Shown piece by piece: positions 43,661 through 56,084 of a DNA stretch of 64,000 nucleotides. Below the pieces are notes generated by a model that made no database searches, had not been told where the DNA came from, and saw only the letters and a list, made by a program, of their open reading frames with translations. The DNA is taken from NCBI GenBank assembly GCA_022432975.1, contig CM039512.1, forward strand, positions 43,499,124 through 43,563,123, written 5' to 3'. This DNA comes from Begonia masoniana. Taxonomy: Eukaryota; Streptophyta; Magnoliopsida; Cucurbitales; Begoniaceae. The stretch's first letter is position 1. Each line of letters begins with the position of its first letter. The translations under genes were made by a program, and so were the position numbers.

Positions 43661-45034
43661 GCCGGGTGATCTATCCATCCGATAGACTTCATCTTCCGAT
43701 AGACTAAATCTATCGGTAGACAAAACACATAACAACCTGAAATTCAACAGATAACCATCTAAAACCAACATCTGTATCCTTAACCAAATAAATCCCAAAT
43801 AGAAAATTTCAAAGGGGTTTTAAAAAAAAAACATCAAATAGCTATTGTCATTAGATCCTCAGGACTCATCGATAAAATACTCGACTACTAAGACTTCACC
43901 TACAGATAAATGTTAAACCGCCTCAACAGAACACCGAACTGTGGCATGAATGTGCTTAGCAACTTCAACTAATCATCAGTAAATTCAAGGAACAGACCTG
44001 CTGTCACTTCTTCACCTACATCACAAAACTCATCTATTAGCCTAATGCTAAATAAGTGAAGCATTATTGAAACGAAATGCTGAAATGTAAATCTTAATCA
44101 TGCAGTTTCTACTTTCTCAACTCAGTTACATTCGCATTCACCACATTCTGATCTCAATATTCCATTGGGAGTGAGATCAATTCTCCCAAAGTAATAAATC
44201 CTCTATATCAATTAAGGGGCGGATTAGTTCCCTTAATAGCTATCATGATCCCCAGATTCCCTTGGGAGTGGGATCAACTCTCCCAATGTTATAAATCCAC
44301 TACATCAATTAAGGGGCGGATTAGTTCCCTTAATAGCTATCATAACATGTTCTGTTCATGCCTTACCATTCATTCCATGTAACTTCATTTTCGTATTCTT
44401 TCAAAAATATGATGCATGACAAACAGAAAACACTCAACATGCAAAAACCTACTGTTTTGTGATGTAGGCCCGAAGGCACACACATTACTTCACTTACCTG
44501 GCTTCCCGAGAGGTTTCTGGTTGTAGGATATTCCCAGAGCTGGCTCACCTAAAACATAAGCACAGCATTACTTAAACTTCATTCTAAACATTCGGAAATC
44601 TAAGGGGCTAGTCCTGGGAGTTCTTTTCTTCACCATTCTCGATTCATCGCTAAACCAAATCCCACCCCTCACTCGCAGCACTTCTAAAATGCATACATTG
44701 CCATCCTTCAGTTACCTAGACACTAAAACAGCAAGTAATCGAATCAAAACTCACCTTGGTTGAAGGAAAATCGGACAGGGGAATCGCCAGTGGTTCCTGC
44801 TGGAGAACTGGTGGCCGAGAGAAAAAGGGATAAACAGAATGGCGGCTACAGTGCATTAAACCCAAAACCTATTTCCTTAAATATGTTATCCACTTTTCAA
44901 ATTGCTAATTACCCTTTTGTCCTTGTATAGTTATTAACTAACCTAATCACTTTCTCTCCCAATTCTTTCATAAAATTAGCACATCATAATTGATAAATTA
45001 AATTTGGTTTCATAGAACCGGGTGCTACGCGGCT

Positions 45035-45460
45035 AGGGTTTGGATGGAAGGATGAAAAAGAGTCATTAATGAAGGATATGGCAAGCCTTGTCCGCACGCA
45101 CACCCTAGATCCGACGGTGGAGATGGCAATCTGTGCCTCTTCTAATCCATGGTGCTGCCATGCCATGTAATCAATCTTGTGAGCACTCCATAGCTGTCCT
45201 TGCATGGGCCTAATCCCCTTCTTTGCTACCTTCTCGATTGTCGAGCCCACTAGTCTTTAACCCAAAACCAACCACCAGACATTCATCTATCATTAACCAA
45301 CAATCTAATGCATGATATGAGTAAGGCTTATAGATATACCTTACTCTCACAAAAAGGGCTAAATGTTTGCCAAAGAAAGAGAAAATACAAAAGTGTTCAA
45401 AATAAAATAAAGAAAAGAAAAATATGCATAAAATAAATGGTTACACGTTTAGGATGCTGG
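45035..45460 (-). mobile_element. Family-V 5' LTR, distal part
   Basis: This continues 31824-32348 across the Y1 insertion. The segment 45083-45460 matches 24698-25075 and stops at GGATGCTGG where the Athila LTR begins; the other copy reads GGATGCCGGGAAGAC, so Athila inserted here. Two separate elements thus landed in one V LTR. Confidence 0.85.
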
Positions 45461-46836
45461 TGATAACTCTTAAATTAGAGTTATTTTATACGGTTATTAG
45501 TTGAAAGAACTTATATGAATTGAGTGATTGCAAGAAGAAATTGGTAGGCATGTCCTACAATTGCTATGTAATGCTGCAGCATCTGTGCCTTGACTTAATT
45601 TAATATATTTTATGCAGATTATCTATTAAAAGTATATTTTTTCTCTTTAATTTGAATTTTATATTTTCATATTTGAATGCAATTTTATTAGAGGGAAAAT
45701 CAAATTTCAAAAGCTGAAAATTACGGAGAAAGAGAAAGCAATCAGAGAAATATTGGTTACCATAAATAAAGGAGGAAATCAAAAAATCAAGCGGATATTT
45801 TGAAAAGCACTAGACACATGGCAATGCAGAAGAGGACAAAAATAGAAAGAAGAGTCAAATGGAAGAAATAAATGTGGAATTATTGGAACACGTGGAATGT
45901 GAACCAAAGAGAGAGAAGGTCATCTTCGAAGAAGGCTAAAATAGGGGAACAATAAAATAAAGAAGATTGGAGAGAGAAAATGGGAGATTACATGCAGATA
46001 AAAATATCCTCATTCTGAAGAAGAAAAAAAGCAAGACTTCTGGCTGAAAAACGAGTTCTGGAACAGAAGAGGAGACCGACGACTGGATCATCTTTTTATC
46101 TTTTTCTTCTCTATTATTATTTTTATGTTATTGAAAAATTTATTTTTATTTAGTATTGCTATCATGATTTTAGGCTAAATTCTATTATCTTGGTTAGGAC
46201 GATAGTACTCGTTACGGTTTTTGCTACGATCTCGGTTTTGTTTATGCAATTGTTTATTGAACAATTATTTGTGATATTCCATGCTAAGTCAAATCATATC
46301 GATAGATAGGTTGACGATCCATGTTTATATTGTATCGACAGATAGATATAAATTCTTAGATACACGAATAATTAATTGAATTAAATTGTTATAACGAATT
46401 AGCATTAATTCGATTGGCAATAAGAATATGGCAATTAGGAAATTCAATATTAGTTACATTCCTTCAAGGTTGAAAGAATTTCTAAATTGAATTTACATAG
46501 GCAATTCGAAAGAATCCTAGAATTATTTAATTCTTGTTGTTCATAGACAATGCTGCAGAGCATTACCAGAGCATCAGTAGTAAAATTTTCGTAACGAAGA
46601 AATTGTTCCTAGCCAAGGCTTCTATTCATCAATTTTACCTCGTTTATTTCGTTTCTTTTATTGCATCGTTATTCATATTTTAGTTCTAATTATTCTTGTT
46701 ATTATTTTAATATTAATTTTATAACATTTTTATAGCAAATTTAAACATAGTTAACAATATCCTCGTGCGATCGATATTTTATATACTACTTGATTGCGAT
46801 ACGTGCACTTGCGTGAAAGTGTAAAAATCACTAACA
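45461..46836 (+). mobile_element. Athila 5' LTR
   Basis: It starts TGATAACTCTTAAATTAGAG at the break in V LTR homology and ends CACTAACA, six bases before the primer site. It is AT-rich with no coding content. Confidence 0.8.
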
Positions 46837-46842
46837 AGTTTT

Positions 46843-46860
46843 TGACGCCGTTGCCGGGGA
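46843..46860 (+). other. Athila primer-binding site (tRNA-Asp type)
   Basis: TGACGCCGTTGCCGGGGA differs by one base from TGGCGCCGTTGCCGGGGA, the tRNA-Asp complement used by Athila/Tat elements. Confidence 0.88.
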
Positions 46861-46871
46861 TATTGATTAGT

Positions 46872-46944
46872 TGTGATTATTTTGCTATAATTATTTTATT
46901 TTATTTTACGTTATTTTATTTTATTTTATTTTATTTTGTTTCCC
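46872..46944. repeat. (TTTTA)n microsatellite
   Basis: A run of TTTTA units follows the Athila primer site and precedes gag. Confidence 0.8.
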
Positions 46945-46964
46945 TATTTTCAGATATTATTGAT

Positions 46965-47475
46965 TTATGCCGGACGAAAAAGACGCATAGGATCTTGTAC
47001 CCATAGATCCCGAATTGAAAGAACATTCAGAGCTAGAAGAAGACAACAGCAACAACAATTTATCGAGAGAGACAATATGGCGAACTTAGAAAGAGAAAGG
47101 AACAATATGAAAGAATTATTGATGGCAGGGATAGACCTATTCAGAATTTTACAATTCCTACACTCAATGATCTTAATCCTAGAATAGTCAGATCTGATCT
47201 TCGTGCCATCAGATTTGAGCTGAAACCAGTGATGTTTCAAATGCTCCAAACGGTTGGACAATTCACTGGAGCAATCACAGATAATCCTTATCGCCATTTC
47301 AATGTTTTTGAAGAAGTTAGTGACTCATTTAACTTCCATGGAGTATCTGCAGAAGCTTTGAGATTAAAACTATTTCCATACTCTTTGAGAGATCGAGCAA
47401 GGGATTGGTAAACAGCATTCCTTCAGACACCATCACCACGTGGGGGGATCTAGCTAAGAAATTCATTATGAAGTA
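46965..47475 (+). pseudogene. Athila gag, 5' part before Y2
   Basis: Readable segments are IERTFRARRRQQQQ (about 47009-47050), FELKPVMFQMLQTVGQFTGA (about 47214-47272), DNPYRHFNVFEEVSDSFNF, LRLKLFPYSLRDRARDW and, one base out of frame, TTWGDLAKKFIMKY. This is the Athila gag pattern. A frameshift near 47408 and several stops are present. The protein is cut at 47475 by Y2 (target AAGTA) and resumes at 56085. Confidence 0.85.
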
Positions 47476-47717
47476 TGTAACGCCCGAGTTATCAGAACCC
47501 GGTTCGTTACCCAAAAGCCCGTACATGACTAAAATTTCTACCATATATTTTTAAAACTTGCAGCGGAAATCATTTGAAATATTAAGAAATAATCGGTCAA
47601 AAGAATTAGAAGTTTGAACCGTGAAAACACTTTAAAAGTTGCAGAAGTCAAACGCACCTGCCGATGAGTAAAGTCAACGGAAGAAGCAGAAAACAGGAAA
47701 AATAGAAGACTCCTGCC

Positions 47718-48020
47718 GATGACGTCACCCGAATGAAAAACCAAAGACATCTCTCGGTAGACTGTATCTGCCGATGCCTAAACGACAATTCACTTCCTAC
47801 ATCTTCCGATGACGTCAGCACACATCTGCCGATGAGTTTACTGAGACATCAGCCGATAGACTTATACCTACATCTACCGATGACGTCAGCACGCATCTGC
47901 CGATGAGTTTACTGAGACATCAGCCGATAGACTTATACCTACGTCTACCGATGACGTCAGCACGCATCTGCCGATAGAGAACATAACTCATCATTAACCG
48001 ATAGACATCATCTACCAGTA
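47718..48020. repeat. TGACGTCA / CATCTGCCGATGAG repeat zone in the Y2 3' LTR (also 54355-54660)
   Basis: A 70-bp unit with CTACCGATGACGTCAGCACG and CATCTGCCGATGAGTTTACT occurs two and a half times. TGACGTCA is found four times per LTR. Confidence 0.9.
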
Positions 48021-48537
48021 GAAAACTGAGTACATTTCAACGACTCTTCACAAAACATACACAACACTGATTACAGAAAGGAATTTGCTACTTTTTCCAA
48101 GACCATTCAGAAACAGCTCAACCCACTACATTAACCAAATCCAGTAAAAATAACATTTAAAACACAACAGATCATCGTTATAAGAAAATCTCAAAACGTG
48201 TTTAAAATACTGAAACCACTACTGCTACGGAAACTTAGCATTTCTAAGTTTTAATCACTGTCAACTAAACCTTCTCACCAAACAGACATCAGTTAAATCG
48301 CCTCATCAGTTCACCAGGTTCGTGGCATGAGTGTGCTCCCCCAACCAGTCTATCCCTCAATGAACTCAGGAGAATCACCTGCTGTCACTTCTTCACCTAC
48401 ATCACAAAACTCATCTATTAGCCTAATGCTAAGTAAGCAAAGTAATGATGAAAAGAAAAGAATGAAATGCTGGAACGTAAATTCCTAGACGTGCAATTTC
48501 TACTTTCTCCTCTCAGTTGTTCATGCGTTGTTTCTGT

Positions 48538-48766
48538 TCAGATCCCCCTGTGAAATTGGGAGTTGGATCAACTCTCCCAAAGTATAAATATCCACTGTCT
48601 CATTAAGGGTTGGATTAGCTCCCTTAACAGTAAAGCTGATTCACTGTTCAGATCCCCCTGTGAAATTGGGAGTTGGATCAACTCTCCCAAAGTATAAATA
48701 TCCACTGTCTCATTAAGGGTTGGATTAGCTCCCTTAACAGTAAAGCTGATTCACTGTTTCAATATG
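48538..48766. repeat. Two-copy 117-bp hairpin repeat in the Y2 3' LTR (also 55177-55405)
   Basis: Each unit has TTGGGAGTTGGATCAACTC followed by TCCCAA, a near-perfect hairpin, and TTAAGGGTTGGATTAGCTCC followed by CTTAA. The two units look identical, so duplication is recent or homogenised. Confidence 0.93.
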
Positions 48767-49441
48767 TTCATTCCTTACCATGCCAACATGCATTCAAATT
48801 CATTTTCGTATACTTTTAAAACATGATGCATAACACACACACAGACACATCCAAGTAAACACAACCCTAACGTTTTGTGATGTAGGCCCGAAGGCATACA
48901 AGCAAACTTTACTTACCTGGCTCCTCTTGAAATGCACGGTTTCAATCTACTTCAGAAGTCTGCTCACCTAGGTCATAGAAAGGATGTCAATTAGATTTCT
49001 ACTAAACCTCATTCTAATCTGTTCAGGAAATCAAGGGAAACTAGCTTGGAAGCTTAGTTCATTGTGCATTTCCGATTCAACACTACACCCGAGCTCGACC
49101 CTCTCACAGTATTCCTCGAAACTTCACACATTGTACTCCCTCAGCTATCTAGTTGTTAAAATCACAGACAAATTAAGAGAGCTTACCTAGGTTGAAGGAG
49201 AATCGAGCGAGAAAATCGCCAAGAGAGCTCTACTGCTCGCTGAAAACCCGAAGAGGAAGAGAAAAGAAATGTGAAATGGTGGCGGCTACAGTTCATTAAA
49301 CCCAATCTCTCTTTCTTTAAATACGTTATCCACTTTTAAATTGCCCTTTTACATAAATGCCCTTGCTTAGCCACCCGTTAACCTAGCCAATAACTCTCTC
49401 TCAATTTTACCATGAAATTGCAATTGAAACCGGGTGCTACA

Positions 49442-49454
49442 TTCTATCCTCCTT
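49442..49454 (-). other. Polypurine tract of Y2
   Basis: The minus strand reads AAGGAGGATAGAA directly before the 3' LTR. Confidence 0.75.
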
Positions 49455-49499
49455 AAAAGAATTTTGTCCTCAAAATTCAGTACCTGAATAGTTCTGGAT

Positions 49500-50944
49500 G
49501 TTGGTCCATCATGTCTTACTGGCGCTCCCAAGTTGTCTCCTCTATGTTCTGATTGTGCCATAAGACTTTCACTAATGGAACTTCCTTGTTGCGCAATACC
49601 TTCACTGCATAGTCCAAGATCCTTACAGGTTTCTCCTCATATGCAAGAGTAGGAAGAACTTCAATGTCCTGCTGTTCCACAATCTGATATGGATCTCTTA
49701 CACATTTCTTTAACATAGAAACATGGAATACATTGTGGATTCCTTCCATAGAAGCCGGTAACTGCAACATGTAGGCTGCACTTCCAACCCTTTTCAAAAT
49801 TAAGAATGGTCCAATGTATCTGGGGTTCAACTTTCCTCTCTTCCCAAATCTCACAACTCCTTTGAATGGTGACACCTTGAGAAAAACTTCATCACCAATC
49901 ATAAATTCCAGTTCTCTACGCCTGCAATCCGCATAACTCTTCTGTCGACTCTGAGCTGCCAAAATTCTCTGTCGGATGAGGGAAACCTTCTCAACAGTTT
50001 GTTGCACCATGTCAGGACCAAGTAACTATGCTTCACCAACTTCATCCCAGTATAAAGGAGATCTGCATTTTCGTCCATATAATGCCTCGTATGGTGCCAT
50101 GCCTATTGTTGCTTGAAAACTGTTATTATAAGAGAATTCAATCAATGGTATAAACTTACTCCAAGAACCTTGAAATTCCAGCACACATGCACGAAGCATA
50201 TCCTCCAACGTTTGGATAGTTCTCTCGGATTGTCCATCAGTTTGAGGATGAAAGGCTGTGCTAAAACTAAGTTGTGTTCCCATGGTCTTGTGCAAACTCT
50301 TCCAAAACTTAGATGTAAATCTGGAGTCTCGGTCTGAAACTATAGAACTTGGAACTCCATGCAATCTGACAATCTCTTGCATGTACAATTCAGCAAGCTG
50401 ATCCATTGAGTAAGTTACTTTAATTGGCAGAAAATGAGCAGATTTGGTTAGACGGTCGACTATAACCCAAATTGCATCATGTCCCTTAGCTGTTCTAGGT
50501 AATCCAACGACAAAATCCATTGTTATTTGTTCCCATTTCCATTCAGGAACTGGTAAAGGTTGCAATGTTCCTGAGGGTCTCTGATGCTCGGCTTTAATCT
50601 GTTGACAACACAAACACGATCCAACGTATTCTGCCACACTTCGTTTCATGCCTGGCCACCAGTAATGCTGTTTAAGATCCTTGTACATCTTGGTACTCCC
50701 AGGGTGGACAGAAAATCTGGAAGAATGCGCTTCGAAAAGAATCTCATCCCGAAGTTCCTTAATGGCAGGAACAAACCATCTACTTCTAAACTTAAGGATT
50801 CCATTAGCAGAATAGTTAAAATCCGACTTGTCTGTAGAATCCATGCTTGACTTGTACTTGTTACACTCATCATCATTCGCCTGAGCTTCCCTTATTTTCT
50901 CTAGAATGGTAGGTTTTAAGGTTATGGCTGAAAGTATAGCTGTT
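49500..50944 (-). pseudogene. Y2 integrase and chromodomain
   Basis: From high to low coordinates: [19 protein letters not shown] zinc finger with [31 protein letters not shown] (Asp), [14 protein letters not shown] (Asp) and [20 protein letters not shown] (catalytic Glu kept). A TAG after DEVGEA (about 50028, CAA in Y1) breaks the frame. The C-terminal RGKLNPRYIGPF region and chromodomain RILDYAVKVLRNKEVPLV, then TTWERQ follow, ending in a TAA where Y1 has CAA. Two of these stops fit C-to-T change on the coding strand. All catalytic residues are otherwise present. Confidence 0.95.
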
Positions 50945-53900
50945 ACACTGGATACTGCTTCAAGATTGAACTTTTGAATTCAGTCTCCAAAGCTAATGGC
51001 ATACTGAAATTCATAGTTGGGGTTGATGTTGTTACTCTACTCAAGGCATCTGCCACTACATTTGCCTTGCCGGGATGATATTTAATCTCGAAATCATAGT
51101 CCTTAACAAATTCCAACCATCGTCGTTGCCTCATGTTTAGTTCCTTCTGTGTGAAGATATACTTCAGACTCTTGTGATATGAAAATATCTCACAAGATTG
51201 TCCATACAAGTAATGCCTCCAAATCTTAAGTGCAAATACTACAGCAGCTAATTCTAAATCATGGGTAGGGTAATTCTTCTCATGAGTTTTCAAATGTCTA
51301 GAGGCATAGGCTATGACCTTACCATCTTGCATTAACACACATCCAAGACCAATCTTGGAAGCATCACAGTAAATACTAAATTTACCATCCTCAGTTGGAA
51401 GGGTTAAAATTGGAGCGTTGGTTAGTTTCTGTTTCAAGGTCATGAAACTATGTTCACATTCATCGGTCCATATATACTTCACATTTTTCCTTGTTAACTT
51501 AGTAAGGGGTGTAGCAATCTTTGAAAATCCTTCAATGAACTTTCTGTAATACCCTGCTAGTCCAAGAAAACTTCAAATATCAGTAGCACTCTTCGGTTGG
51601 GGCCACTCCCTAACTGCTTGAACCTTGGCTGGATCAACAGATATCTCATCTCCAGAGATCACATGACCAAGAAAGTTAACTCTGTCCAACCAAAACTCAC
51701 ACTTAGAAAATTTGGCATAGAGTTGGTGTTGCCTCAGTAATCCTAACACCAAGCTCAAGTGTCCTGCATGCTCACCCTTGGTGCTAGAGTAGATTAGAAT
51801 ATCGTCTATGAATACTATGACAAACTTGTCCAAATACTCGTGAAACACCCTATTCATGAGGTCTATGAAGGCTGCTGGTGCATTTGTCAGACCAAAAGAC
51901 ATAACTAAAAACTCGTAATGTCCATACCTTGTGCGAAAGGTAGTCTTTGGGATATCTTCCGATTTTACCTTCAGTTGGTAATAACCGGATCTAAGGTCGA
52001 TCTTAGAGAAAACTCTTGCACCCTTAAGCTGGTCAAATAAGTCATCGATTCTCGGCAAAGGGTACTTGTTTTTGACAGTTAACTTATTCAATTCTCTATA
52101 ATCTATGCACATACGCATTGATCCATCTTTCTTTTTGACAAAAAGGACTGGTGCACCCCATGGTGAAAAGCTAGGGCGTATGAACCCTTTATCCAACAAT
52201 TCCTCCAACTGTTTCTTTAATTCTTTAAGTTCTGTTGGTGCCAGTCTATATGGATTTTTAGACACAGGCTCGGCTCCGGGGTAAATATCTACAACAAATT
52301 CAATTTCCCTATCTGGTGGCAAACCAGGAAGGTCATCCAAGAATACTTCGGGGAAGTCTTGGACAATCAGGACGTTCTGAGGGTTTGCTTTTCCTACAAG
52401 CTGTGTGTCTAAAACGCTAGCTAAGAAGCACAAATACTCTCCACACAGGGAAGACCTTGTGTTAATAGAAGTCATCACAGACATTCCCTTACTCTTCTTT
52501 GAAGCTTGAAAGGTATGCTTCAAACTACCAGGGGGTTGGAAGCTAACTGTTCCAGTCCTACAATCTATTGTGGCGTGATGTTTAAACAACCAATCCATTC
52601 CTAGGATTACATCAAATCCTATTATATCCATAACTATAAGGTCAGCAGATAGACTTACATTTCCTACTAACACTTCACTGTCAAGCATCACTTGGTTAGA
52701 GTGCATGCGTTCACCAGAAGGCAATGCAACATTAAACACATGCATGGAAGGAGTAAACTGTACATCTAACTTTATAGCAAAAGCAGATACTATAAATGAA
52801 TGTGTGGCACCAGAATCTATTAAAGTAAAAGCGGGCACAGAGTTGATCAATATAGTACCTGACACCACAGCAGGCTGTTCCTCACCCGACTCTGTCATGG
52901 AGAATATCCTTGGTTTAATCATCGCAGGGCCACTCTTGGGAACCGGACAATCCCTGCTAATGTGGCCGACCTTGTTACAATTGTAGCATCTGGTGACCAT
53001 AGGTTTCGAGCACTCTTTGAATGTGTGTCCAACCTCCTCACAGTTGAAACACTTCCCAAAGCCCAGTCTGCACTCCCCCGGGTGATTCTTCAAACACTTA
53101 GGACACTGGGGAAATTTCCTGACATTCTGCACCTTTCCCCCTACTCCTTGGCTATTATGGCCTTCACTTGGCCTCTTCGTCCCTCTTTGTTGGTGTGGCT
53201 GGTTAAACCTTTGCGGGACCTCCTTTGGTCTAGCACACTTTCCTTCAGCTTCTTCCACTTCCAGGGCAGTGGACACAACCTCACTGAAGGTCAAGCCCTT
53301 GATTCCACAGAACTTAACCCCACGGTAAATTTCTGGCTTCAGTCCATGCACAAACTTAAACACCTTATCCTCGTCCTTGTGAGCAAAATGCCCAGCAAAC
53401 CTGGACAGGGACTCGAACTGCCTACTATACTCGGCCACAGACCCGGTCTGCTTCAGGTTCAGAAATTCTAACTTCTTCGCGGTCTGGACCGTGCTGTTGA
53501 AATACTTCTCATAGAAAATGTCTTTGAATCGGGACCAGGGCATTGCTAAAACGTCGGTGGTGGTCTCCATTGTCTCCCACCAGAGTTGTGCTTCGCCAGC
53601 CAAGTGAAATGTTGCTAACGTGACCTTATCTCCTTCTTCTATGCTGACGCACCTAAACATGCTCTCTATCTTCCTAAGCCACCCTTCAGCTACAACAGGA
53701 TCAGATGACTGACCATCAAACGTGGGTGGTCTTAGTCTCCGGAATCTATCTCCGGAATGCTCATTGCTAGAACCCGAGCTGGCACTTCCTTGCACCTCTC
53801 GGTTCAGCAGTACCCCTAGTTGATCGGATTGCTGGCGCATTAACTCTGCCTGCTGTCGCAGTAGATCTGTCAACTGTCCGATTACACTAGAATCTTCTGC

Positions 53901-53957
53901 GCTTCCTGGAGTTGGTGTCTCTCTCTACACTCTTGGCCTTCCTGGTCGTCGGGACAT
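50943..53957 (-). pseudogene. Y2 gag, protease, RT and RNase H
   Basis: Likely start ATG is 53957 (MSRRPGRPRV), followed at once by a TAG and then a 766-residue frame from 53873. It has the gag domain ([31 protein letters not shown]), two CCHC knuckles ([28 protein letters not shown]), protease [11 protein letters not shown], and RT with [20 protein letters not shown] and [13 protein letters not shown] after SATDI (about 51570; Arg in Y1) stops it before RNase H, which continues at 51482 with [17 protein letters not shown] frameshift near 50960 separates it from integrase. Gag assembles the particle; the rest cleaves and copies the RNA. Confidence 0.95.
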
Positions 53958-54096
53958 TTTTGCTATATTCCTGCGCAGGGTTAAATATTTTATAAACATC
54001 TAATTACTAAGGCTAACATAAACACTTACAGTTGTTGGAGTACTCCCATGCAACGATTGGCGCTGATGAGTGATCTTTTGAACGGTTTAACTGAAT

Positions 54097-54109
54097 GTCT
54101 CTGATACCA
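54097..54109 (-). other. Y2 primer-binding site
   Basis: The minus strand reads TGGTATCAGAGAC, the same as in Y1, three bases from the 5' LTR. Confidence 0.87.
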
Positions 54110-54112
54110 TAC

Positions 54113-56079
54113 TGTAACGCCCCGAGTTATCAGAACCCGGTTCGTTACCCAAAAGCCCGTACATGACTAAAATTTCTACCATATATTTTTAAAACTTGCA
54201 GCGGAAATCATTTGAAATATTAAGAAATAATCGGTCAAAAGAATTAGAAGTTTGAACCGTGAAAACACTTTAAAAGTTGCAGAAGTCAAACACACCTGCC
54301 GATGAGTAAAGTCAACGGAAGAAGCAGAAAACAGGAAAAATAGAAGACTCCTGCCGATGACGTCACCCGAATGAAAAACCAAAGACATCTCTCGGTAGAC
54401 TGTATCTGCCGATGCCTAAACGACAATTCACTTCCTACATCTTCCGATGACGTCAGCACACATCTGCCGATGAGTTTACTGAGACATCAGCCGATAGACT
54501 TATACCTACATCTACCGATGACGTCAGCACGCATCTGCCGATGAGTTTACTGAGACATCAGCCGATAGACTTATACCTACGTCTACCGATGACGTCAGCA
54601 CGCATCTGCCGATAGACAACATAACTCATCATTTACCGATAGACATCATCTACCGGTAGAAAACTGAGTACATTTCAACGACTCTTCACAAAACATACAC
54701 AACACTGATTACAGAAAGGAATTTGCTACTTTTTCCAAGACCATTCAGAAACAGCTCAACCCACTACATTAACCAAATCCAGTAAAAATAACATTTAAAA
54801 CACAACAGATCATCGTTATAAGAAAATCTCAAAACGTGTTTAAAATACTGAAACCACTACTGCTACGGAAACTTAGCATTTCTAAGTTTTAATCACTGTC
54901 AACTAAACCTTCTCACCAAACAGACATCAGTTAAATCGCCTCATCAGTTCACCAGGTTCGTGGCATGAGTGTGCTCCCCCAACCAGTCTATCCCTCAATG
55001 AACTCAGGAGAATCACCTGCTGTCACTTCTTCACCTACATCACAAAACTCATCTATTAGTATAATGCTAAGTAAGCAAAGCAATGATGAAAAGAAAAGAA
55101 TGAAATGCTGGAACGTAAATTCCTAGACGTGCAATTTCTACTTTCTCCTCTCAGTTGTTCATGCGTTGTTTCTGTTCAGATCCCCCTGTGAAATTGGGAG
55201 TTGGATCAACTCTCCCAAAGTATAAATATCCACTGTCTCATTAAGGGTTGGATTAGCTCCCTTAACAGTAAAGCTGATTCACTGTTCAGATCCCCCTGTG
55301 AAATTGGGAGTTGGATCAACTCTCCCAAAGTATAAATATCCACTGTCTCATTAAGGGTTGGATTAGCTCCCTTAACAGTAAAGCTGATTCACTGTTTCAA
55401 TATGTTCATTCCTTACCATGCCAACATGCATTCAAATTCATTTTCGTATACTTTTAAAACATGATGCATAACACACACACAGACACATCCAAGTAAACAC
55501 AACCCTAACGTTTTGTGATGTAGGCCCGAAGGCATACAAGCAAACTTTACTTACCTGGCTCCTCTTGAAATGCACGATTTCAATCTACTTCAGAAGTCTG
55601 CTCACCTAGGTCATAGAAAGGATGTCAATTAGATTTCTACTAAACCTCATTCTAATCTGTTCGGGAAATCAAGGGAAACTAGCTTGGAAGCTTAGTTCAT
55701 TGTGCATTTCCGATTCAACACTACACCTGAGCTCGACCCTCTCACAGTATTCCTCGAAACTTCACACATTGTACTCCCTCAGCTATCTAGTTGTTAAAAT
55801 CACAGAAAAATTAAGAGAGCATACCTAGGTTGAAGGAGAATCGAGCGAGAAAATCGCCAAGAGAGCTCTACTGCTCGCTGAAAACCCGAAGAGGAAGAGA
55901 AAAGAAATGTGAAATGGTGGCGGCTACAGTTCATTAAACCCAATCTCTCTTTCTTTAAATACGTTATCCACTTTTAAATTGCCCTTTTACATAAATACCC
56001 TTGCTTAGCCACCCGTTAACCTAGCCAATAACTCTCTCTCAATTCTACCATGAAATTGCAATTGAAACCGGGTGCTACA
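54113..56079 (-). mobile_element. Y2 5' LTR
   Basis: Nearly the same as the 3' LTR. CCAGGTAAGT is at 55558-55549 and GCCTTCGGGC at 55533-55524. TTAGCATTAGGCT is changed here to TTAGCATTATACT (about 55070-55058). Confidence 0.95.
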
Positions 56080-56084
56080 AAGTA

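Larger units (their letters stand above)
32349..45029 (-). mobile_element. Y1: Tekay/Del-like Gypsy element with two nested solo LTRs, TSD CGGCT
   Basis: Both ends are fixed by CGGCT at 32344-32348 and 45030-45034. The 3' LTR is 32349-34509 (2161 bp); the 5' LTR is 41362-45029, which is 2162 bp without its nested 1501-bp X3 LTR and one TSD. The two LTRs differ at a few dozen positions (about 2%), so Y1 is older than Y2. The internal region holds a chromovirus gag-pol with chromodomain, split by solo LTR Y3. The right terminus is CTACG rather than CTACA. Confidence 0.95.
41362..45029 (-). mobile_element. Y1 5' LTR with nested X3
   Basis: It is the partner of 32349-34509. The flanks of X3 rejoin exactly (CGGCCAAAAGGGAT then GAAGACTTAAGCATGAAAT, as at 32574-32605). 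It carries CCAGGTAAGT (44501-44492), GCCTTCGGGC (44477-44468), hairpin repeats (44160-44340) and the TGACGTCA zone (43205-43660). Confidence 0.93.
47476..49441 (-). mobile_element. Y2 3' LTR
   Basis: Sense blocks in order: TATA-like TATTTAAAG (about 49315), CCAGGTAAGT (48920-48911), GCCTTCGGGC (48895-48886), two exact hairpin units (48538-48766), TTAGCATTAGGCT (about 48430-48418), and a TGACGTCA zone (47718-47965). Confidence 0.95.
47476..56079 (-). mobile_element. Y2: young family-Y Gypsy element, 8604 bp, TSD AAGTA
   Basis: AAGTA flanks both ends (47471-47475 and 56080-56084). The LTRs (47476-49441, 1966 bp; 54113-56079, 1967 bp) differ at about 14 sites plus one indel, roughly 0.7%. The interior has gag-pol with stops and a frameshift. 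It lies in Athila gag. Y1 is a relative, though the Y2 LTR differs in its tandem repeats and is about 200 bp shorter. Confidence 0.97.

Noticed and set aside
52705..53471. Plus-strand frames of 93 and 169 residues
   Set aside because: They are antisense to Y2 gag and protease.
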